Assembly (NCBI GenBank): GCA_008690995.1
Contig: VRMN01000001.1
Coordinates: 310,001-374,000, forward strand
Direction of reading: 5' to 3'
DNA from: Porphyridium purpureum
Lineage: Eukaryota > Rhodophyta > Bangiophyceae > Porphyridiales > Porphyridiaceae
Length of the DNA stretch: 64,000 nucleotides
The notes under the pieces were generated by a model. That model worked only from the letters and a program-made list of their open reading frames with translations. It was not told where the DNA came from and did not search any database. Below, piece after piece: positions 1-8,742 of the stretch. Position 1 is the first letter of the stretch; each line of letters begins with the position of its first letter. Made by a program: the position numbers and the translations under genes.

Positions 1-960
1 GTAAGTATGCCCCGTGTCCAGGCTTTCTGTTAGCACGCCGCTTTACTGCCAATGCTGTATCGACATGCGCTGCGCGTACTACCACTGGGTGTGACCTCAA
101 TCAACACAACACGCACGCACTTGTCCACGTACCCACCCACGCACACACCTATCAAACCAACAAACCCGCTTCTCGTGTTGGCAGTGATGACAAGGAGGGG
201 CGGAGTGGACGCCCACGTCTGCCATCAATGCCCGTTTCCGATGCCCATTCCATGAGCGCCGTCACGCCCTACGTTCAGATTCTCGCCCGGCCGGCGGACT
301 GGGCTTGTGAACCGCGCACGATTGCAAGAACCTCCATCTTGGTTCCACGTCTTGTGGAACTGCAGGCATCCGCGCTGGCACAAATGTAACACAGACTCAC
401 AGATGCGTGTGCCACAAACGGTCGCGCCGCTTGCTGGATTTAGAGAAAATGCGTCTCCCTGAGAAGCAAGTCACCCGGAATTCTCGCGTAAAGGTCATCT
501 TGCTTTTGCACCTCGCGATGTTCTCAATAACGCTCGGTTGCTCCAGCGAAAGGCGTCGTCTTTGACCATGACACGACGACACGCTTGTCTGTTGCGCAAC
601 GGCATGGCGTTGGCGCACCACGTAAGCACGCATGCCTGGCGGCACCTTGAGTGGAATGCGCGAACTTTCCCCTGTCTCCCTTAGAAAAGCAGTCGGGCGG
701 GCGCCAAACGAACACCTTTGCGACTGGCTGCTGCGAAATGGTTCGCATAAATACGGAACGGGAGTCTGTGAGTCATGGCGTATACAGTCCGCTTTGCGCG
801 GACGCAAGCGGTGCGGCTTTTGGATGTCGCAACTGCCGGACAGACCTTGCTTTACAAGTTGGACGCCACGTGCCGCGCCCGCTTGGTTTGGGACTCGTTT
901 TGAGTGAAAGTAAGCACGGCTGCACTGGCAAGCACGGCGTGCAGAAGAACGGAACTGGCA
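1..960. other. Upstream region, no gene recognised
   Basis: I see no convincing gene before the ankyrin protein that starts at 961. Several open frames of 60-180 codons overlap one another on both strands, but none shows a family motif, and most have non-ATG starts or low-complexity composition. The window begins with GTAAGT, which matches a 5' splice-site consensus, but nothing upstream is visible to test that. The last few hundred bases probably hold the promoter and leader of the ankyrin gene. Confidence 0.4.
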
Positions 961-2172
961 ATGGAGGACGACTCGGGGCCATTCCCGCTGGATATGGTGT
1001 TGCTAAGGAGTTTGAACGCCGCCGCGCAAGACGGCGACCCAGTCGCGCTGCGGAGTCTGCTGGACAGCGAGGATGGGGTGATGTACGTGGACGAGCCGTG
1101 CTCAGAAACGGGGCTTGCTCTGCTCATGCTGGCTGCAGGCAATGGACACGTCGCTTGCATGCGCATGCTGCTGGTCGATTACGCATGTGAAGTAGACCTC
1201 GTCAATGTGAAGAACGGCTTCACGGCGTTGCACTATGCACTGCAAGGCTGCCATTTCGACGCTGCGCGCGTCTTGCTTGAATGGGGTGCATCGCCAGATC
1301 AGTTCACACACGAAGGACAAAATGGGCTCATGGTCAGTGCAGAGAACGGAGACGAGGCGTGCGTTCGCTTGTTGCTCGAGTGCGGAGCGAATTCTGATGG
1401 CGCCAACGCAGATAATGTCACGCCGCTGATGGCGGCTGTGCGAGGAGGCAGTGAGCCTTGCGTGCGCTTATTGCTAGAATACGGCGCAGACGTGCATGCT
1501 CGGGATTCTGATGAGTACACAGCGCTGATGATAGCCGTGGCATACGGCGCGATTGAGTGCATGGGCACTCTGATTCAATTTGGCGCAAACGTGGACGCAG
1601 TGTCCGACAAGGGCGAATCCTTGTTGTTGATTGCGGCTCGTTGCCTGGAGGAGGACATTGTCTGCATGCTCGTCAACCGGCGGGATACTGACACAAACGC
1701 TAAGGACTTCAAGGGACGCACGGCGTTGCATGCGCTGGCGCGCGTCGGGTTCGTGACCTCGAATGCACTAGACGACCCAGCGCAGTACCTCAACATTGCA
1801 CAATGGCTGCTCCGTGCTGGCATCGCTGTGGATAGTACAGACATACAGGATCGCACACCGCTGGAAACCGTGGTGCATGCTCCCTTATTGTACGCGGCGC
1901 ATCGGGACGTTTTCGAGTTTCTGCTTCGTCTGGGCGCAAACCCCAACAGGAACGCTAGTGACCATCGGAAACAAACGGCACTTATGACGCTGCTGGCTGG
2001 TTGCTCAGAGTCCAGCACCAGCAACAGCAGGACCACGAGCCCTGGACGGATGCATTTCGACCCTGAGCACACCTTGGTCCTATTTGCAGGACGGCTGAGC
2101 CGCCAGCATCAGACCCGACTAATCTTGGAGTACCCGTACACCTTTTCTCCTAGTAATTTGCCACATGTTTAG
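961..2172 (+). CDS. Ankyrin-repeat protein
   Basis: A 403-residue protein made almost wholly of ankyrin repeats. From about residue 30 to 340 there are eight to nine copies of the 33-residue pattern, recognisable by the TPLMAA / TALHYAL / CVRLLLE-GA blocks (for example LLLEYGADVHARD and LLRLGANPNRN). Ankyrin stacks bind other proteins and have no enzymatic activity. No membrane segment, kinase, zinc finger or targeting peptide is visible, so partner and location are unknown. The ATG at 961 is chosen because the frame opens upstream only at a GTG (904). The last 60 residues (serine/threonine-rich, then PYTFSPSNLPHV) are not repeat-like. Transcription converges on the fibrillin-like gene, whose 3' end lies about 550 bp away. 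Confidence 0.85.
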   Translation: MEDDSGPFPLDMVLLRSLNAAAQDGDPVALRSLLDSEDGVMYVDEPCSETGLALLMLAAGNGHVACMRMLLVDYACEVDLVNVKNGFTALHYALQGCHFDAARVLLEWGASPDQFTHEGQNGLMVSAENGDEACVRLLLECGANSDGANADNVTPLMAAVRGGSEPCVRLLLEYGADVHARDSDEYTALMIAVAYGAIECMGTLIQFGANVDAVSDKGESLLLIAARCLEEDIVCMLVNRRDTDTNAKDFKGRTALHALARVGFVTSNALDDPAQYLNIAQWLLRAGIAVDSTDIQDRTPLETVVHAPLLYAAHRDVFEFLLRLGANPNRNASDHRKQTALMTLLAGCSESSTSNSRTTSPGRMHFDPEHTLVLFAGRLSRQHQTRLILEYPYTFSPSNLPHV

Positions 2173-2724
2173 CCGTCGTCGTCACGGGTGGGCGGCTAGC
2201 GTTCAGTCGACGCATTGTAAGACGGAACAGAGCGGCGTGGCGCGGCCCGCGTTTGCCTTAGTTGGCGATCCGTGTGGACCAACGTGCGCGCGCGCGCGCG
2301 CGAGATACTCACAGGGCCCCAAGGTACGTTCCGTGGCTCGGAGCCGGTCAGCTTTTTTGACATTTCATTTTCCCGCTTCCAGGAAGGCGAGGCGACGATG
2401 AGCACATCGAATGATTTAAACCCAGCTCTCGGAATCTAGACATGTCGATTTTCGTTTGCAACAACTTGCTGAGCCTCGTCTGGAAGCGCACGCTCGTGTG
2501 CGGCACTCATCATCTAAGGGATCTGTAAACCTTGGAAGCTCGGGGAGAGGAGGCTAACCTGTTGATCTGCGGCAGCGCCCGATTTTTTGCGATTTAACGA
2601 TTGCGCTCATGGCGCAAGAAGCGTTGTCGACCCTTTATCCATGTATTCTTGACCTTTTGTCTTGTATTTTTTGTTTTACTGGCTAGGCGGCAACCCACCG
2701 CAGAAAGCTGCACCAACATAACCA
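2173..2724. other. Convergent intergenic spacer with a CG dinucleotide run
   Basis: This 550-bp spacer lies between two converging genes. It contains a short alternating CG run near 2286-2301, of Z-DNA-prone composition, and T-rich stretches near 2350 and 2660-2690 that may serve in 3' end formation. No gene, tRNA or repeat family is recognised. Confidence 0.5.
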
Positions 2725-3414
2725 CTAAATCAAATGATTGCTGAGAAGAAAGATCAAAAGTAGCACCGCCATGGCTCCGCCGCCGATGGAAGCCAGCTGC
2801 AATGATCGCAGGACGGTGTCTTCGCTCGTGACAGGTTGCTCGTCGTCAACGGGCTCGGTCAGCAGACCTTGGTAGTATCCGAGCGAACCATGCTCGTGCT
2901 TCTTGTTGCCGAACCTGAGCTGGTTCATGTTGACAAATAACAGAAAGACACGGCTCTGGTTTTCAGAGACGGCCGTGCCCACCGCGAGAGAGCCCTCTCG
3001 ATTCACAGTCTGCATCGAGACGGTGCCCATCGACTCTGGCTTCACTTCGGAGCTCGTGTATGCGAGACGCCACCCATTTTCTGGTGTGACAAGAGCATCC
3101 ATTTCCTCACGGCTATCACTGGGCGCCGCCTGGGCTTGCTCGCAAACAACCGCGCACGCCTGTGCCAGCGCCGCGGGCTCAGCCTGTCCCGCGCTTGCTC
3201 CATTTTCAAGCACCTCCCAAGCTCGCAGACGCTTTGCGTCCATGGCATATTTGGCTTCTTCGCGGGTACCTGCATCGGTACGAATCGCCTCTCCCTCCAT
3301 GCGGAGCACCCGCGGTCTCCGCAAGCTCGTGGCCACACGAACATGTCCCGAGCCGCACTGCCGCCCACGTGCGCTCGTAATCGCCCCGACTATCGGCGTG
3401 ACAAAGGCCGTCAT
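2725..3414 (-). CDS. Plastid-lipid-associated (fibrillin/PAP)-like protein with C-terminal membrane anchor
   Basis: From the ATG at 3414 the protein has 229 residues; in-frame ATGs at 3456 and 3462 would add 14-16. The N-terminus (MTAFVTPIVGAITSARGR...) is rich in Ser, Ala and Arg and poor in acidic residues, like a plastid transit peptide. The middle has helices, then the block NGWRLAYTSSE, which resembles the W-x-L-x-Y-T-S motif of fibrillins. A closing hydrophobic segment (about 207-225, GGGAMAVLLLIFLLSNHLI) should anchor it in a membrane. Fibrillins bind lipids and quinones in thylakoids and plastoglobules; the assignment rests on that single motif plus topology. It is divergent from the ABC ATPase gene with only about 130 bp between start codons, so the promoter is shared. 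Confidence 0.5.
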   Translation of the reverse strand: MTAFVTPIVGAITSARGRQCGSGHVRVATSLRRPRVLRMEGEAIRTDAGTREEAKYAMDAKRLRAWEVLENGASAGQAEPAALAQACAVVCEQAQAAPSDSREEMDALVTPENGWRLAYTSSEVKPESMGTVSMQTVNREGSLAVGTAVSENQSRVFLLFVNMNQLRFGNKKHEHGSLGYYQGLLTEPVDDEQPVTSEDTVLRSLQLASIGGGAMAVLLLIFLLSNHLI

Positions 3415-3540
3415 GGTGAATCCTAGCTCTGTGGATTCGAAACCTCTCTCGCACATTCCCATGGGAGCTCAACGTCCAACGAATACCTCGCTCACCTTGG
3501 CATACGTTGGAAGCAATGGACAAGGAGCTCAGGAGGAATC

Positions 3541-4317
3541 ATGAGCGACGCGTATTATCTGGAGGTCAGCGAGCTGACCAAGGTTCTTCCGGATGGCCGC
3601 ATCCTGCTGGATCATGTAAGTTTTCGCTTCCCTGAGCAGGACGCGCGCCATCAGGAGGGCGAAGGCGCGCACCCGAAGATTCTGTTCGTAACCGGTCCGT
3701 CAGGAACGGGCAAGTCGACGTTGCTGCGGTCAATTGCGGCGTTGGACGCGACTGCAAAGGGTCACCTGCGGTTGAGCAGGGACGCAGCGAGTCAGGCGTC
3801 TACCGAGACGTCGTCGTTGCTCGAAGTGTATCTCGACGAGAGAAAGACCCACGTCAATGTTGGTTCTGGCACCACCGGCTGGCGCAGTGAGGTGCTGTAC
3901 ATGCCCCAGTCGCGCATTGACGTGACAGGCTCGCCACTAGACTTATTCGAAACCGTCAAGACGTTCCGCGCGCAGGAGAATCGCGTACATGCCATGAAGG
4001 ACCCCGTAGAGATCAGCGAGCAGCTGGGACTAAATGAAGAGTTGATGCGGACACCATGGAAGAGATTGAGCGGAGGCGAGGCGCAGCGTGCCGCCTTGGC
4101 GTTGGGGTTGGCTACAGCTCCGTCGGTGCTGCTGCTGGATGAGCCCACGGCTTCGCTCGACCCGGTCGCTGCCAAATGGGTCGAACACTGCGTGCGCAGC
4201 TCGTCGGTCAAACTAGTGGTGTGGGTGTCTCACGACCCGGCGCAGCGGGAGCGCGTCGGGGGTATGGAACTGGATCTGCACAAGCTGCAGCAGCAAGGAC
4301 AACAACAGGACACATGA
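3541..4317 (+). CDS. ABC transporter ATP-binding protein (soluble NBD)
   Basis: A 258-residue stand-alone nucleotide-binding domain. Walker A is GPSGTGKST (about 52-60), the Q-loop is YMPQSR (about 120), the signature is LSGGEAQR (about 176-183), Walker B is LLLDEPTASLD (about 197-207) and the H-loop is SHDP (about 230). It has no membrane domain, so it must pair with a separate permease, not seen here. The compact layout resembles bacterial YbbL/FetA and plant STAR1-type NBDs; that subgroup is an inference. A glutamine-rich tail (QQQGQQQD) follows. All catalytic motifs are intact. The 3' end lies 59 bp from the 3' end of the converging WD40 gene. The promoter is shared with the fibrillin-like gene. 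Confidence 0.85.
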   Translation: MSDAYYLEVSELTKVLPDGRILLDHVSFRFPEQDARHQEGEGAHPKILFVTGPSGTGKSTLLRSIAALDATAKGHLRLSRDAASQASTETSSLLEVYLDERKTHVNVGSGTTGWRSEVLYMPQSRIDVTGSPLDLFETVKTFRAQENRVHAMKDPVEISEQLGLNEELMRTPWKRLSGGEAQRAALALGLATAPSVLLLDEPTASLDPVAAKWVEHCVRSSSVKLVVWVSHDPAQRERVGGMELDLHKLQQQGQQQDT

Positions 4318-4376
4318 TTTTAGTCTCTACCTCTACGTCTATTTTCTATTCTAAGAATTATTTCCAAGATACTTTC

Positions 4377-5369
4377 TCACGCGAGCTCGCCACAGGGAAA
4401 TCCCAGACGGGCCCTCACATCCACCTGGTACTCAAAAATATGCGCGTCAGATCCAACATACAGATGCCGCGCATCCGGCGAAAAGCCAAAGCCCGAAATG
4501 TTGGTTTCGCGGGCGCTGCCTGTGAGGCTGATCGTTTGCTGCGCGGAAAAATCGCCGCGCGTATCAACAATGTTCATGTGGCGCACGTGCTCTGAGAATG
4601 CGAGGAGGTCGAGCTCACCAAAAGGCGCCCACTTGACGCATCGGCATGCGCCCTGCTTACTGTACAATGTCGCGAGCGGTCTCCACGTCCTCACATCAAA
4701 CACCATGACGCAACCCTCTTGCGACGCAATGGCAAGCTTGTCGCTGTTCGCGCTCCAGCTGATTTTCATGCCCGAATCCGAAAAGTAGGGCAAGTTGGTC
4801 ACGAGCTTGTACTCGCCCGCCGCGGACACCGCATACACGTCCGCACTGAAGGAGTCGCCCGTGACGCACAACCACCGTCCGTCCGGCGACACGCAGGCGT
4901 TGTTGACGGGTGTGCCCGCCTGGATGGTCTCGACGAGTCGAAGGGTGTTTTCACGCAGCGCGTACACTTTGATGGTCTCATCATTGTTCGCGACGAGCAG
5001 CCGCGTTTCGCCGCCGTGCGTGGATATGTGCACCGCATTGTTCACGAGGCCGCCCACGTTTTCATTGAACAGCACGGCACCCGTACTCACGTCCGTGACT
5101 TTCAGCTCGGAGCACTGCCCGCCCGCGGCGAGAACCGTGCCGTCAATTGCCATGCACGTGGGCAAGAAGGAGTAATTCTCCACCACGGCGCTGCTTCGAT
5201 TCGGCGCTCTTGGCGTCAAGCGCCGCACCGTCGAGTCCTGTACAAAGTAAACATGGCCCGTGTTGGGGCTGACAGTGAGCAAATCCCTCAGCTGCCAATG
5301 CTGTATCGAGGAGCGCTGCGCATACAAGCGCGGCGCGTCCTCATTCACCACCACGCGGCTGCCACCCAT
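4377..5369 (-). CDS. WD40 beta-propeller protein, DUF2415-like
   Basis: A 330-residue protein, from the ATG at 5369 (an in-frame ATG at 5411 would add 14 residues). It consists of propeller blades with the recurrent patterns V-x-D-V-S-T-G, I-K-V-Y-A-L, SPDGRWL, MVFDVRTWRPLATL and FSPDARHLYVGSD. The segment near 245-275 (KWAPFGELDLLAFSEHVRHMNIVDTR) resembles the DUF2415 block found at the end of some fungal and plant WD40 proteins. It should be a cytosolic or nuclear protein-binding scaffold; no catalytic residues are expected. The frame stays open on the same strand beyond 5411, but that part overlaps the divergent GCLC gene and its repetitive leader, so I exclude it. Confidence 0.75.
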   Translation of the reverse strand: MGGSRVVVNEDAPRLYAQRSSIQHWQLRDLLTVSPNTGHVYFVQDSTVRRLTPRAPNRSSAVVENYSFLPTCMAIDGTVLAAGGQCSELKVTDVSTGAVLFNENVGGLVNNAVHISTHGGETRLLVANNDETIKVYALRENTLRLVETIQAGTPVNNACVSPDGRWLCVTGDSFSADVYAVSAAGEYKLVTNLPYFSDSGMKISWSANSDKLAIASQEGCVMVFDVRTWRPLATLYSKQGACRCVKWAPFGELDLLAFSEHVRHMNIVDTRGDFSAQQTISLTGSARETNISGFGFSPDARHLYVGSDAHIFEYQVDVRARLGFPCGELA

Positions 5370-5707
5370 ATGCGCACCTCCGCCCGCTCTGCCCACATTA
5401 CTGCGCGTCATCCCTGCCACGCCAACCGCCACCGCTCGTGCACGAAGCCACCACTGCCACGCCAACGCACACCGGACACAGTCTTCACGGAGCAGCCGTC
5501 TGTCTGCCAACCACCTCCGGCCGGCGCTCCTCACATACTCCTCCCTCTCTCCACGCACGCGCTGCCTGTCTGTCGAGTTTCCCCTCCGCACTCGCGCGAC
5601 ACACACACACACACACGCGCGCGCCTCGCCGTCCTCCACGCCGCTTCCAGATTCAAAACCACTGTACACATAGTACAGCTGGCATAAATGTAAATTACGC
5701 GCATCGC

Positions 5708-5758
5708 GTACAGTGTGTACAGTGTGTACAGTGTGTACAGTGTGTACAGTTTGTACAG
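5708..5758. repeat. 9-bp minisatellite, GTACAGTGT x 6
   Basis: Six tandem copies of the nonamer GTACAGTGT; the last two are slightly altered. It sits in the divergent promoter between the WD40 and GCLC genes. Each copy contains the palindromic core GTAC. Confidence 0.9.
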
Positions 5759-5850
5759 TGATCGCGCGCAACGGAGCGTGCGGGTGGCGCGGGGGGAGAA
5801 AGAGCCGCGAGGGAGAAAGTGCTTGTAGGTGCGCGAGGGGTGAGGGGAGA

Positions 5851-5877
5851 GGGTGGGTGGGTGGGTGGGTGGGTGGG
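5851..5877 (+). repeat. GGGT tandem repeat, G-quadruplex-capable leader
   Basis: Six to seven GGGT units in a row, on the sense strand of GCLC, ending about 33 bases before the chosen start codon at 5910. Four or more closely spaced GGG runs can fold into a G-quadruplex in DNA or in the mRNA leader. Confidence 0.8.
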
Positions 5878-5909
5878 CTGGGGAGAGACAGGGCGGAGCG
5901 GGGGACGGC

Positions 5910-8183
5910 ATGGGCTTTCTGACGGAGGGCACGCCGCTGGGCTGGGAAGCCGCGGCGCAGTTCCGCGCAAAGGTGCGGCGAGACGGCGTCGAGCAGTTTC
6001 TGGCCGCGTACAAGTCCGGCTTGGGCCGCGTCGATCAGGTGCTGAGATGGGGCGACGAGGTCGAGTATATGGTGCTCAGGAGGGTGCCGGCGCCTCTGGC
6101 GCAGCAGGACGTGGTCGCAGCGAATGGGCCAGCGCGCGATGAACCAGGCGCGGTGAACGGTCTGCCGCCGATGCAGCGCGCCGGCGACGGTGCCCAGGCG
6201 CCGCGTGAGTTCGTCTTGTCGCTCCGCGCGCCAGAGCTCATCGAGATTTTGCAGCGCGACGAGCATTCGCATCCGGAAGGCGGTACCGTGGACGTGCTTT
6301 GGCGACCAGAGTACGCAAACTGGATGATCGAGGGAACGCCGGGCGTCCCGTATCGCACCACGGCTGAGGACTTGTGCGTGGTCGAACGGAACATGGCTCT
6401 GCGGCGCCTCGAGGTGCAGAACATTCTTCAGCCAGATGAAATCGTCATCTCCCTTCCGGCGTTTCCCAGGCTTGGTTGCGGGCAGTTTACGAGCCCGCCG
6501 ACCTACCCGCTCGGGCCGGTCGCCCAGAGCCTCTTTGTCTCAGACGACGTCATCAACCCGCATCCTCGCTTTGCCACTCTCACCCGGAACATCCGACTGC
6601 GGCGAGGGAGCAAAGTGGATATCCGAGTTCCACTTTTTCAGGACGAACGAACGCCAGCGGCGATTCCGGTCATTACCGAACCGATACCCCAGTGGCCGGG
6701 GCCGGAACGAAGCTCAACCGCTTCGAACGATGAGCGCGAGCAATTGCAGAACCTGCGCGAGCGGGCACAACATGCAGAAACGGACGATTTGTACCTGGAT
6801 TGTATGGCTTTTGGGATGGGAGCGTGTTGCTTGCAGGTGACGCTGCAAACGCGTGACGTCAAAGAAAGCCGGATGTTGTACGACCAGCTCGCTGTGTTGG
6901 CTCCGATTTTTATGGCCCTGAGCGCAGCCACACCGATTCAGCGCGGTATGCTGCTCGACACGGATGTCCGGTGGAACGTTATTGCGGCATCCGTGGATGA
7001 TCGTACGCCCGAAGAAAGAGATGGATTGATCGCCAAGTCACGGTACGATTCGATCAGCTGCTTCATCGGCAACTACGAAGAATCGGACGGTATTGACACT
7101 CGAGCGTACAATGATCTGGAGCTGGAAATCAACGATGAAGCGTACAAGAAGCTCCGAAGCGAAGGTGTGGATGAGTTGCTCGCCAGGCATGTGGCTCATC
7201 TGTTTATCCGCGATCCATTGGTAATCTTTGACAACCGGATTGACGTGAACAATGCTGCGGATATGGATCACTTTGAAAATATTCAGAGCACCAATTGGAA
7301 TACAGTGAGGTTCAAACCACCGGCCGTAGGTTCAGACATCGGCTGGCGCGTAGAATTCCGTTCTATGGACATTCAACTCACGGACTTTGAAAATGCTGCT
7401 CTGGCTGTGTTCACCGTGCTGACTTCACGCGTCATTCTCGCGTATCGTCTGAATCTTTACGTTCCCATGAGCAAAGTGGACGCAAATATGGCCATCGCCC
7501 ATGAACGCGACGCCCTGAGAAACCAGCGCTTCTTTTTCCGTCGAAACATTTTCCATCATGCTTCGGTACAACCGCCTCAGAGCTTTCTGTGTTCGTGTGG
7601 CTCAGAGCACGGCCCTGTGTTTGATTGGGGCCGAGAATTCAGTTGCCCGGACTGTGACCCAAGCGATCCCGAGTTCTGCGGCTTGTTGTCGATGGACGAA
7701 ATCGTGAACGGCAAGTTGGTTGAGAATGGCTTCTCGTTCCCAGGCCTGATCCCGTTGATTAAGGGATACTTGGAAGCTCTCGAAGTCAAGCCAGAGACCC
7801 GCGCGAAAATTTACGAGTATCTTGACTTTATTTCAGCGCGAGCGTCCGGCCGGCTATTAACTCTGGCGTCTTATATTCGTGAGGTGGTCACAAATCACCC
7901 CGCGTACAAGCAGGATTCTGTTGTGAGCCAGGAGATATGTACAGATCTTCTCGAGCATCTGATTGCAATTGAACGAGGTGCATGCGCAGCGCCACGATTC
8001 CTGGGTTCTTTTGGAAGAGTCGAAAGGGATCAGTCTGCACGTCCAAATGATGAATTGAAGGCGGAGGCTCGCGAGGAGCGCTCGACGGATGATGATGGTG
8101 TAGTCCTCCCAGGGCAGAGCCTTTCGCGGAGCACGCTGGAACGTTCATTCCAGCTTTTTGCCAAGAATGTTCCCCATTTATAG
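5910..8183 (+). CDS. GCLC: Glutamate-cysteine ligase catalytic subunit (eukaryotic type)
   Basis: This enzyme joins glutamate and cysteine with ATP, the first and rate-limiting step of glutathione synthesis, in the cytosol. The 757-residue protein matches the animal/fungal GCLC family. WGDEVEYMV (about 47-55) holds the metal/glutamate-binding acids. MAFGMGACCLQVT (about 299) is the family signature. RWNVIAASVDDRTPEER (about 354) and DIGWRVEFRSMDIQLTDFE (about 476) complete the active site. FPGLIPLI and NHPAYKQDSV mark the conserved C-terminal part. A Cys-rich insert near 565-590 (CSCG...CPDC...C) is not a feature I know from the family. The ATG at 5910 gives a normal N-terminus; the frame extends upstream only through the GGGT repeat. 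Finding this type rather than the plant/proteobacterial enzyme is informative about the lineage. Confidence 0.95.
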   Translation: MGFLTEGTPLGWEAAAQFRAKVRRDGVEQFLAAYKSGLGRVDQVLRWGDEVEYMVLRRVPAPLAQQDVVAANGPARDEPGAVNGLPPMQRAGDGAQAPREFVLSLRAPELIEILQRDEHSHPEGGTVDVLWRPEYANWMIEGTPGVPYRTTAEDLCVVERNMALRRLEVQNILQPDEIVISLPAFPRLGCGQFTSPPTYPLGPVAQSLFVSDDVINPHPRFATLTRNIRLRRGSKVDIRVPLFQDERTPAAIPVITEPIPQWPGPERSSTASNDEREQLQNLRERAQHAETDDLYLDCMAFGMGACCLQVTLQTRDVKESRMLYDQLAVLAPIFMALSAATPIQRGMLLDTDVRWNVIAASVDDRTPEERDGLIAKSRYDSISCFIGNYEESDGIDTRAYNDLELEINDEAYKKLRSEGVDELLARHVAHLFIRDPLVIFDNRIDVNNAADMDHFENIQSTNWNTVRFKPPAVGSDIGWRVEFRSMDIQLTDFENAALAVFTVLTSRVILAYRLNLYVPMSKVDANMAIAHERDALRNQRFFFRRNIFHHASVQPPQSFLCSCGSEHGPVFDWGREFSCPDCDPSDPEFCGLLSMDEIVNGKLVENGFSFPGLIPLIKGYLEALEVKPETRAKIYEYLDFISARASGRLLTLASYIREVVTNHPAYKQDSVVSQEICTDLLEHLIAIERGACAAPRFLGSFGRVERDQSARPNDELKAEAREERSTDDDGVVLPGQSLSRSTLERSFQLFAKNVPHL

Positions 8184-8742
8184 CAGCACGCCAAGTGTGC
8201 ATCCGGCAGAAGGGTTTCGGAGGGAGATGAAAATTTCACTCGAAACTCATGCGAGCACGGAAATGCACTCCTGCCAAAAATACACGCACTTGCCATACCA
8301 AGCGCTGAATCTTGGAATAGTTGGCTTGAACTACTGAAGCTGAACTTTTTGAGTTCGATGTCAGACGAGTTGCGCGAAAGAAGGCAGGGACGGTCGCCAA
8401 AGCAAAAGTGGATCTTGCTCCGGAATGCAGACTCAAACGGCTAGAAAGTCAGCGAAGTTAAAGTTTGAGCTGCTTGACTCGGCTTTGTCCTCCGGCAAAT
8501 GCCAACTGCCTGCGTCGAGATGGATTAAACGGGGTCCAGGATCAGACACCAAGGACGGGTACTAGCTGCAGCAGGTTCAAGAGTTGGCGTTTGTCACGAG
8601 TATAAGGATCTTTAGTGAGAGGGACTGAGTTGAATGGGTTGAAACGGATAGTCGGGCACGAAAGACGCTTGTTGCAAGTTCGTACCTAGAGTCTTTCGGA
8701 CGTATCAATACAACAATTTATTCACATACAATGCAAGGACGT
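8184..8742. other. Convergent spacer between GCLC and HSP101
   Basis: About 560 bp between two 3' ends. I see no gene, tRNA or repeat. The stretch around 8700-8725 (ATACAACAATTTATTCACATAC) is AT-rich and suits 3' end formation of the HSP101 transcript, but no defined signal can be named. Confidence 0.4.

Larger units (their letters stand above)
5370..5909. promoter_or_regulatory. Divergent promoter (WD40 / GCLC) with phased GTACAG array and G-rich leader
   Basis: The shared upstream region of the WD40 (-) and GCLC (+) genes. It holds a CA/CG alternating run near 5600-5625 and isolated GTAC words at 5663-5678. Six copies of GTACAG follow, spaced exactly 9 bp apart (starting at 5708, 5717, 5726, 5735, 5744 and 5753). 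A GGGT repeat lies at about 5851-5877, just before the GCLC start codon. No TATA box is obvious. The regulatory role is inferred from position. Confidence 0.6.

Noticed and set aside
397-1190. Frames of 136 (-) and 179 (+) codons upstream of and overlapping the ankyrin gene
   Set aside because: They overlap each other and the ankyrin gene, with no recognisable domain and non-ATG or doubtful starts.
4719-5687. A 322-codon plus-strand open frame
   Set aside because: It lies antisense to the WD40 gene and runs into a CA-repeat; its composition (Arg/His/Cys-rich) is that of a shadow frame.
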